Assembly: GCA_964605705.1 (NCBI GenBank)
Contig: CAZSDW010000043.1
Coordinates: forward strand, 1-22,539
Direction: 5' to 3'
DNA from: CAZSDW01 sp964605705
Lineage (GTDB): Bacteria > Fidelibacterota > UBA2242
DNA: 22,539 bases
Made by a program: the position numbers and the translations under genes. Shown here one piece after another: positions 17,739-22,539 of this stretch. Under the pieces are notes generated by a model that ran no database searches, was not told where the DNA came from, and was given only the letters and a program-made list of their open reading frames with translations. Position 1 is the stretch's first letter. Every line of letters begins with the position of its first letter.

Positions 17739-18659
17739 ATGAAGAAACAATCTAAGATTGTTCTCGTCTGGAACACGAAAAGATCAGCAAAGTCAATTAG
17801 CCTGAATAAGCGACAGATCGTTGGTTATTCTATAGCTGTGACTTTGTTACTATGCGTTGCTGTTGTCATTGGACTCAATCTATTTTCCAATTCAATTTAC
17901 AACGCAAAGGTTACCCGTCTGCAAAAAAACAATAGTAAACTGGTCGGTACGCTTTACGACCTGGAAAACCGTATCCAGCAAATGGAATCGGAAATTCAGG
18001 TCCTGGCGGAAAAGGACCAGGCATTGCGTACCTATGCCGATATTCCTGTAATTGACCAGGATGTCCGTAAGCTGGGGATTGGAGGTAAATACATTTATCA
18101 GGGCGAAGAACTGGATAATCTGTTGCCGAACAACGATGTTAAAGTTTCCGAACTTGCCAACAATCTGGATCGGCTGACCCGCGAAATTAAACTGGAACGG
18201 ATCAGTTATGAAGAAATCTATAACGCCATAAAACATCGTTCGCCCCAGATAAAATCAACACCGTCTATCCGACCGGTTAACACGGGTTATATCTCGGATG
18301 GTTATGGTTATCGTCGGGATCCGTTTTCCAATGCCCGGCAATTCCATTATGGCATCGATATTTCCGCACCTACCGGTACACCGGTTTACGCGACAGCAGA
18401 TGGCGTCATCAGAAGTACGAATTATAGCGGAACCTATGGCAAAATCATCAAAATCGACCATGGATACGGATACTCGACCTTTTACGCCCATTTATCAAAG
18501 ATGGTAGTAAAACCGGGTGATGTTGTCAAACGTGGTGAAAAAATTGCTGAAGTCGGTTGTACCGGAAGAAGTACTGCATCGCATCTTCACTATGAAGTTC
18601 GCCAGTTTGGTATCAACAAAAATCCGCTTGATTACTATTTTACCGGATATATTCGCTAA
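17739..18659 (+). CDS. Membrane-anchored M23 (LytM) peptidase
   Basis: A 306-residue envelope protein for peptidoglycan cleavage or activation of other hydrolases. One N-terminal membrane anchor (about 26-50, VGYSIAVTLLLCVAVVIGLNLF) is followed by a periplasmic coiled coil (about 55-100, LQKNNSKLVGTLYDLENRI) and a linker. The C-terminal LytM/M23 domain (about 182-305) has all metal and catalytic residues: His203 and Asp207 in HYGID, His251 in YAHL, and His282 and His284 in HLHYE. It should therefore be an active Zn endopeptidase and not a degenerate LytM regulator. The anchor plus coiled coil resembles EnvC/NlpD- or MepM-like proteins. There is no SD, but a consensus promoter lies upstream and a terminator follows, so it looks monocistronic. 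Confidence 0.9.
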   Translation: MKKQSKIVLVWNTKRSAKSISLNKRQIVGYSIAVTLLLCVAVVIGLNLFSNSIYNAKVTRLQKNNSKLVGTLYDLENRIQQMESEIQVLAEKDQALRTYADIPVIDQDVRKLGIGGKYIYQGEELDNLLPNNDVKVSELANNLDRLTREIKLERISYEEIYNAIKHRSPQIKSTPSIRPVNTGYISDGYGYRRDPFSNARQFHYGIDISAPTGTPVYATADGVIRSTNYSGTYGKIIKIDHGYGYSTFYAHLSKMVVKPGDVVKRGEKIAEVGCTGRSTASHLHYEVRQFGINKNPLDYYFTGYIR

Positions 18660-18692
18660 TTAATTATAGCGTTAATTATTTAATTCTTTAAT

Positions 18693-18722
18693 TCAGCTTT
18701 ATTAATAGGCTGATTTTTTTTA
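18693..18722 (+). terminator. Intrinsic terminator after the M23 gene
   Basis: A 7-bp stem with one T-G pair (TCAGCTT at 18693-18699 with AGGCTGA at 18707-18713) and a 7-nt loop, followed by eight T. It separates the M23 gene from miaB. Confidence 0.75.
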
Positions 18723-18735
18723 ATTTCCACAATGT

Positions 18736-20034
18736 ATGAAGTCGAAAAAATATTATATCGAAACCTATGGTTGCCAAATGAATGAAGCCGATACGGAAAT
18801 AATAGCCGGACTGCTTGAAAGAACTGATTATTCGGCAACCCATGTCCCGGAAGAAGCCGATATTATTCTGGTGAATACCTGCAGTGTTCGGCGAGGTGCG
18901 GATAACCGGGCGATTTCCCGTCTTTCACAATTTAAAGCGCTAAAAAAAAATAATCCGGATTTGATTCTGGGACTTGTTGGTTGCGTTGCTCAGCGGGATC
19001 GTGGTAAAATTATTAAAGAAAAACCATTTATTGACCTTGTTCTCGGTCCTGATACATATCGCCAAATTCCGGATTTAATTACCAGATCCGATTTGCCATT
19101 TATCGATGTACAATTATCCCGGAAAGAGGTTTATGATGGTTTGGTGCCCTTTCGCAGCAGCGTTGTCAATGCCTGGATCTCGATTATGCGGGGATGCGAT
19201 AAATTTTGTTCTTATTGCATCGTTCCATTTACCCGAGGGCGCGAACGGAGTCGATCGGTTGTAAGTATTGTTGAAGAAATTGAGCAGGCGATAAAAGAGG
19301 GATATCAGGAAATCACCCTTTTGGGACAAAATGTCAATTCCTACAAATTTGGACAAAACCGGTTCCCCCAACTTTTATCAATGGTTGCAAAAATCGATGG
19401 AGTAGAGCGGATCCGATTTACGTCACCTCATCCCGAAGATGTGGATGATGAGATGTTAGCCGTGATGCAACGCTCCCATAATATCTGCAAGCATATTCAT
19501 TTGCCGCTCCAGTCCGGATCAACCAAAGTTCTGACTGCCATGAATCGTTCCTATACTCAGGAAAGATATCTGGAGGTGGTCAAATCCATTCGCAAATATA
19601 TGCCGGACTGCGGGATCACCACGGATATCATTGTCGGATTTCCCGGTGAATCATCGACTGATTTTAATGAGACGCTGAAGGTGATGGATGAAGTGGTTTT
19701 TGATAATGCGTATATGTTCAAATATTCTCCCCGTCCGAATACTGCCGCTGCAAAACTTGTTGATGATGTTTCCGGGGATGAAAAGGCAGAACGCTTGAAT
19801 CAGATTATCGAAAAACAGAAAGAACATACCATCCTGAAAAACCGCTCCCTGATTGGAACGATTCAGTCGGTTCTCATTGATGGAAATAGTAAAAAAGATA
19901 AAAATGAAAAAATAGGTAGAACGGATTCAAATAAACTGGTAATTTTAAAGGACGGCGCAGCTGAGATCGGTGATGTCATTGACGTGCTGATTGTCGAGGC
20001 AGCCGGAGTGAGTTTATTTGGCAGAATTCAATAA
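18736..20034 (+). CDS. miaB: tRNA-2-methylthio-N6-isopentenyladenosine synthase MiaB
   Basis: A 432-residue radical-SAM methylthiotransferase that adds the methylthio group to i6A37 of tRNAs reading UNN codons. The N-terminal UPF0004 domain carries the second Fe-S cluster ligands Cys13 (ETYGCQMNEADTE), Cys49 (VNTCSVR) and Cys83 (GLVGCVAQ). The radical-SAM cluster is CDKFCSYC with Cys154, Cys158 and Cys161, preceded by AWISIMRG and followed by IVPFTRGRERSR. HLPLQSGS, MNRSYT and IVGFPGES are standard. The C-terminal TRAM domain is about 365-432. YGCQMNE and RGRERSR favour MiaB over RimO or MtaB. The ATG follows the preceding terminator by 13 nt with no SD, and another ATG lies at 18732 out of frame. 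It leads a tight gene series ending in a tRNA gene. Confidence 0.94.
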   Translation: MKSKKYYIETYGCQMNEADTEIIAGLLERTDYSATHVPEEADIILVNTCSVRRGADNRAISRLSQFKALKKNNPDLILGLVGCVAQRDRGKIIKEKPFIDLVLGPDTYRQIPDLITRSDLPFIDVQLSRKEVYDGLVPFRSSVVNAWISIMRGCDKFCSYCIVPFTRGRERSRSVVSIVEEIEQAIKEGYQEITLLGQNVNSYKFGQNRFPQLLSMVAKIDGVERIRFTSPHPEDVDDEMLAVMQRSHNICKHIHLPLQSGSTKVLTAMNRSYTQERYLEVVKSIRKYMPDCGITTDIIVGFPGESSTDFNETLKVMDEVVFDNAYMFKYSPRPNTAAAKLVDDVSGDEKAERLNQIIEKQKEHTILKNRSLIGTIQSVLIDGNSKKDKNEKIGRTDSNKLVILKDGAAEIGDVIDVLIVEAAGVSLFGRIQ

Positions 20035-20048
20035 TTTGTGAGGGCAAT

Positions 20049-20357
20049 ATGAAATATTTAAAGCTACTGGTTCTCGTTCTGATCGTTTTATTTTTGCTGA
20101 TATTTGTTATTCAAAATGTCGGTCAGAAAATCACGCTGAAGTTTTTTTCCGATTCTTATTCCTTTACGACCGAGATGATAATTGTATTGTTGACATCTCT
20201 GGTAATAGGATTCCTGGTTGGATATTTAGTGGCAGGTATTCAATTACTGGAACAAAAGAACAAACTTCGCGTCTTAAACACTGAGTATAAGAAATTGAAA
20301 AAAGAGATCGATTTACTGCGTAATAAGGACCTTGAAGAAGTTGACTTAAATGAATAA
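20049..20357 (+). CDS. lapA: LapA-family (DUF1049) inner-membrane protein
   Basis: A 102-residue membrane protein with two hydrophobic segments (about 4-22 and 40-65) and a charged C-terminal helix (LRVLNTEYKKLKKEIDLLR). The segment FVIQNVGQKITLKFF is the usual LapA/DUF1049 signature. In E. coli, LapA is encoded next to LapB and assists lipopolysaccharide assembly. Here the order lapA-lapB is conserved, which raises confidence in both. It starts 14 nt after miaB behind GAGGG at 20040-20044. The symbol rests on family and neighbourhood and not on tested function. Confidence 0.82.
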   Translation: MKYLKLLVLVLIVLFLLIFVIQNVGQKITLKFFSDSYSFTTEMIIVLLTSLVIGFLVGYLVAGIQLLEQKNKLRVLNTEYKKLKKEIDLLRNKDLEEVDLNE

Positions 20358-20375
20358 TAATAAAAGGTATATCTT

Positions 20376-21515
20376 ATGACAACGCTCGCAACTATTTTGG
20401 CAGTCGTCTTTGGGATTATTTTGCTGATGATTCTTGGAATGATTTTCAGTCGCAAAAGACCTGAAACCCGCGCCAAGTTTTCACTTTATACACAGGCATT
20501 AAATCATATCCTTCAAGGTCATAACGAGACAGCGATCAAGGAGTTGAAATCGATAATTGAGAAAGATACCAATCATATCGATGCCTATATCAAACTGGGT
20601 AATCTGCTCCGAAAAACCGGAAAACTCAAAGCCGCAATCAAGGTCCATCAGGCATTGCTTTATCGGCAGGATATTAATAAATATCAGAAGCTGGAAATAA
20701 TGCGGAATCTGGTTCTCGATTATGTTGAATTAAATGAGAAGGGGATTGCCCTTTCCGTTGCCCTGAATATCCTCGATGAAGATAAAAAGAATATCTGGGC
20801 GTTGGAGAAAATCTGGCACCTTTATCGCGATCTGAAGAAATGGAGTAAGGCATCCGATTATCTGGAAAAGGTCCAACAGGTTAAAAAAGAAAGCAACCGG
20901 CGGATTCTGGCTATTTATAAGGTGCAGGAGGGGCTTGAAAAACTGGCAAGCGGTGAAAATCATGATGCCCGTATGATTTTTCGGAAAGCTATCAAAATCG
21001 ATCCCAAATGTGAAGCTCCGTATTACTATTATGCCAAGTCCTATTTGAACGATAACCGGGAAAGTGATGCGGTTGAATGGTGGGAAAAATTCGCTGAAGT
21101 CGCGCCGACGAAATCCTGGCTGGTTTTTCACGATTTGCAGAAGGTTCTGTTCAATTTTGGGAATTTCAGTAAAATCGAAGATTTTTATCTCAATATTCTG
21201 AAGAAAGCCCCCGGTGATGTCAGAACCATAACTGCTCTGGCTAATTTTTACGAACGGAAAGGTGATTTAAAACAGGCTCTGAATCTTATCAGCGATCTGA
21301 TTGTCACAAATCCGACATCGGTCATTTCCAAAATTGCCTACAGTAAAATACTGATTGCCTTGAATCGTAACCGGGAAGCCAGCGATATCTTGAACGATAT
21401 CTTATATAAGTTCGATACAACAGGAGAAGTAAGATGCTCAAACTGCGGGCATATTGTTACTGAAGCCTTATGGATTTGTCCGATTTGCGGCAAGGAGGAC
21501 TCCTTTCTGGATTAG
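20376..21515 (+). CDS. lapB: LapB-like TPR protein with C-terminal rubredoxin-type metal site
   Basis: A 379-residue protein with one N-terminal membrane anchor (about 5-25, ILAVVFGIILLMILGMIF), a run of TPR repeats (about 33-345, for example AIKELKSIIEKDTNHIDAY and PGDVRTITALANFYERKGD) and a zinc-ribbon/rubredoxin-like end, CSNCGH...CPICGK, with Cys354, Cys357, Cys368 and Cys371. This is the full LapB (YciM) layout. In E. coli it controls LpxC turnover through FtsH, balancing lipopolysaccharide synthesis. All four metal Cys are present. The 18-nt gap after lapA and an AAAAGG upstream support co-transcription. Whether this organism makes LPS and uses the same LpxC switch is inferred. The next gene begins 2 nt after the stop. 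Confidence 0.85.
   Translation: MTTLATILAVVFGIILLMILGMIFSRKRPETRAKFSLYTQALNHILQGHNETAIKELKSIIEKDTNHIDAYIKLGNLLRKTGKLKAAIKVHQALLYRQDINKYQKLEIMRNLVLDYVELNEKGIALSVALNILDEDKKNIWALEKIWHLYRDLKKWSKASDYLEKVQQVKKESNRRILAIYKVQEGLEKLASGENHDARMIFRKAIKIDPKCEAPYYYYAKSYLNDNRESDAVEWWEKFAEVAPTKSWLVFHDLQKVLFNFGNFSKIEDFYLNILKKAPGDVRTITALANFYERKGDLKQALNLISDLIVTNPTSVISKIAYSKILIALNRNREASDILNDILYKFDTTGEVRCSNCGHIVTEALWICPICGKEDSFLD
21492..21505 (+). promoter_or_regulatory. Self-complementary segment containing the upstream SD-like motif
   Basis: AAGGAGGACTCCTT is almost palindromic: AAGGA pairs with TCCTT around a GGAC loop. It lies inside the lapB end and carries the only AGGAGG near the next start, but 18 nt from the ATG at 21518, too far for a normal site. 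It may fold and limit or couple translation of the SPOR gene to lapB. It may also be chance. Confidence 0.3.
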
Positions 21516-21517
21516 GA

Positions 21518-22339
21518 ATGAAGCGCATTACTTTAATTTTTTTGTACCTACTGACACTACCGGTTTTTTCACAGAACCTGTCAAAATATTACGATTATAT
21601 TGATCAGGATCAGATCGATACGGTCAGAGCCGCGATTCCGGAATTAATGCTGCGTTTTCCCGGAAATCCGGACGTTCTCTATCTGTCAGCGCTGGTAGAA
21701 TCCGACGGTGATAAGGCTCTGCTGATTTATAAGGATGTCATGAGCCAATATCCGGAAAGCAAACTTGCTGATGATGCGCTGGCTAAGATTATTGAATATC
21801 TATATACCAAAGGATTGTACAATAAAACCATTGCTTATTCAAAACAGTTGATCATAAAATATCCGCAAAGTGAGCAAATCGATAATTGTGTCTATATGCT
21901 GCTTTGCAGTTTTAATGTCATGAACAAGCCTGACTCCGTGGACTATTATTATGCTTATTATTTGAAAAGATACCCGAAAATGAAGTTGTCTTTTTATGAC
22001 AATCAGGTCGTGTCTGCCTATACGACGAGTGATCAGAAAATTGTTGCTCCAAATCCGATTGCCAACCCGGTTATTTCTAAGTCCCCGGTTATTGAAACCT
22101 ATTGGGCGCTGCAGGTCGGTGCTTTTGGAAATTCGCAGAATGCCTTGGCTTTGAAAAACCGGCTTAGCTCTTACGGATATGAACCTTATATTCAGAAGAT
22201 CAAGGGGACTGAAAAAGATTTATTGTCGGTAAGGGTTGGAAAATACAGTTCTCAGGAGGCAGCGACCGAAGCCGGAAATCGCTTAAAGTCGCTGCATAAT
22301 ATTAATTTTATTGTGATCAAGAGGAATTCATGGGAATGA
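21518..22339 (+). CDS. Exported TPR-like protein with C-terminal SPOR domain
   Basis: A 273-residue envelope protein. The start at 21518 is chosen because it gives a clear signal peptide (MKRITLIFLYLLTLPVFSQ); the in-frame ATG at 21470 would add 16 residues overlapping lapB. Residues about 22-165 are helical and TPR-like (YLSALVESDGDKALLIYKDV, SKLADDALAKIIEYLYTKG, KYPQSEQIDNCVYMLLCSF), resembling BamD/YbgF-type repeats. After a Pro-rich linker, a SPOR domain spans 195-273 (YWALQVGAFGNSQNALALKN, LLSVRVGKYSSQEAA). SPOR domains bind denuded septal peptidoglycan, so it may act in division or envelope maintenance. It starts 2 nt after lapB, so it is likely translationally coupled. Its TGA stop at 22337-22339 lies inside the acceptor stem of the tRNA-Sec gene. 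Confidence 0.85.
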   Translation: MKRITLIFLYLLTLPVFSQNLSKYYDYIDQDQIDTVRAAIPELMLRFPGNPDVLYLSALVESDGDKALLIYKDVMSQYPESKLADDALAKIIEYLYTKGLYNKTIAYSKQLIIKYPQSEQIDNCVYMLLCSFNVMNKPDSVDYYYAYYLKRYPKMKLSFYDNQVVSAYTTSDQKIVAPNPIANPVISKSPVIETYWALQVGAFGNSQNALALKNRLSSYGYEPYIQKIKGTEKDLLSVRVGKYSSQEAATEAGNRLKSLHNINFIVIKRNSWE

Positions 22340-22424
22340 ATGCAACTCCGGTGGGTGCCACGGTCTTCAAAATCGCTGTTCCCGATACAATCGGGAAGCT
22401 GGGTTCGACTCCCAGGCGTTCCCG
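22332..22424 (+). tRNA. selC: tRNA-Sec (anticodon UCA)
   Basis: A 93-nt selenocysteine tRNA that reads UGA during selenoprotein synthesis. The acceptor stem is 8 bp in the bacterial 8+5 form (GGGAATGA at 22332-22339 with GCGTTCCC at 22416-22423), discriminator G22424, no encoded CCA. The anticodon loop CTTCAAA at 22365-22371 carries TCA at 22367-22369. The long variable arm is a perfect 8-bp hairpin (TTCCCGAT at 22379-22386 with ATCGGGAA at 22390-22397, 3-nt loop). The T arm is CTGGG-TTCGACT-CCCAG at 22399-22415. D stem GCAACT/GGGTGC has one A-G mismatch, the eighth acceptor pair is A-G, and the anticodon stem is only four pairs unless a C is bulged. The UCA anticodon plus the long arm distinguish it from tRNA-Ser and tRNA-Trp suppressors. 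It overlaps the upstream stop codon. Confidence 0.9.
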
Positions 22425-22435
22425 CTAACGACAGA

Positions 22436-22460
22436 GCAGAGGCGCTCTGCCCATCTTTTA
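22436..22460 (+). terminator. Possible terminator after tRNA-Sec
   Basis: A 6-bp stem GCAGAG (22436-22441) with CTCTGC (22445-22450) and a 3-nt loop, followed by CCATCTTTTA. The T tract is interrupted and short. It lies 11 nt after the tRNA and before the TPP riboswitch, as expected for a transcript end. Confidence 0.5.
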
Positions 22461-22469
22461 TATTGTGAT

Positions 22470-22539
22470 GGTCCAGGGGTGCTGTCCTGATACATCGGGA
22501 TGGCTGAGAAAATACCCTATGAACCTGATCTGGATAATG
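22470..22539 (+). promoter_or_regulatory. TPP riboswitch (THI element), cut by the window edge
   Basis: A thiamine-pyrophosphate riboswitch whose 3' end is outside the window. The diagnostic blocks are in order: CAGGGGTGC (22474-22482), GGCTGAGAAAATACCC (22502-22517) and TGAACCTGATCTGGATAATG (22520-22539). These match the conserved GGGGTGC, CTGAGA and CCTGATCTGG...AATG core of the THI box. It should control a thiamine biosynthesis or uptake gene just downstream to the right (for example thiC), which I cannot see. Its start is drawn where the pairing stem probably begins. Confidence 0.92.

Overview
The window looks like chromosomal DNA of an FCB-group bacterium, something like KSB1, Calditrichota, Marinimicrobia or Ignavibacteria. 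This is inferred from three large secreted proteins ending in the 'NYPNPFN' Por-secretion (type IX, T9SS) C-terminal domain, a short RpoD-type sigma factor without region 1.1, and a mixture of strong Shine-Dalgarno (SD) starts with SD-poor starts. The exact phylum cannot be fixed from sequence reading alone. Every supported gene is on the + strand. No insertion sequence, CRISPR array or rRNA was seen.

Region 1 (about 1-13000) is a secretion and surface island. It holds two giant multidomain CotH-kinase/lamin-tail-domain proteins (332-4960 and 9356-12931). Between them lie a GH5 glycosidase lipoprotein, a decayed flavodoxin-family pseudogene (6252-6490), a DUF362 membrane protein with a T9SS tail, and a small carboxypeptidase-regulatory-like lipoprotein. 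The shared modules suggest a set of exported proteins acting on the cell surface or on extracellular polysaccharide. A ROK-family fructokinase (13081-13977) closes this half.

Region 2 (about 14000-18700) is housekeeping: groES-groEL with a terminator, a small amphipathic coiled-coil protein, a primary-type sigma factor, and a membrane-anchored M23 (LytM) peptidase behind a near-consensus sigma70 promoter.

Region 3 (18736-22424) is a tight apparent operon: miaB, lapA-like, lapB-like, a SPOR-domain TPR protein, and a selenocysteine tRNA (UCA anticodon). The tRNA 5' end overlaps the SPOR gene's stop codon. A hairpin and then the start of a TPP riboswitch follow, so a thiamine gene should lie just outside the right edge.

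The observations most worth a second look are the tRNA-Sec fused to the end of an envelope operon, the same jelly-roll-like module inserted into different host domains of the two CotH proteins, the flavodoxin remnant, and the T9SS tail on a protein with several N-terminal membrane segments.
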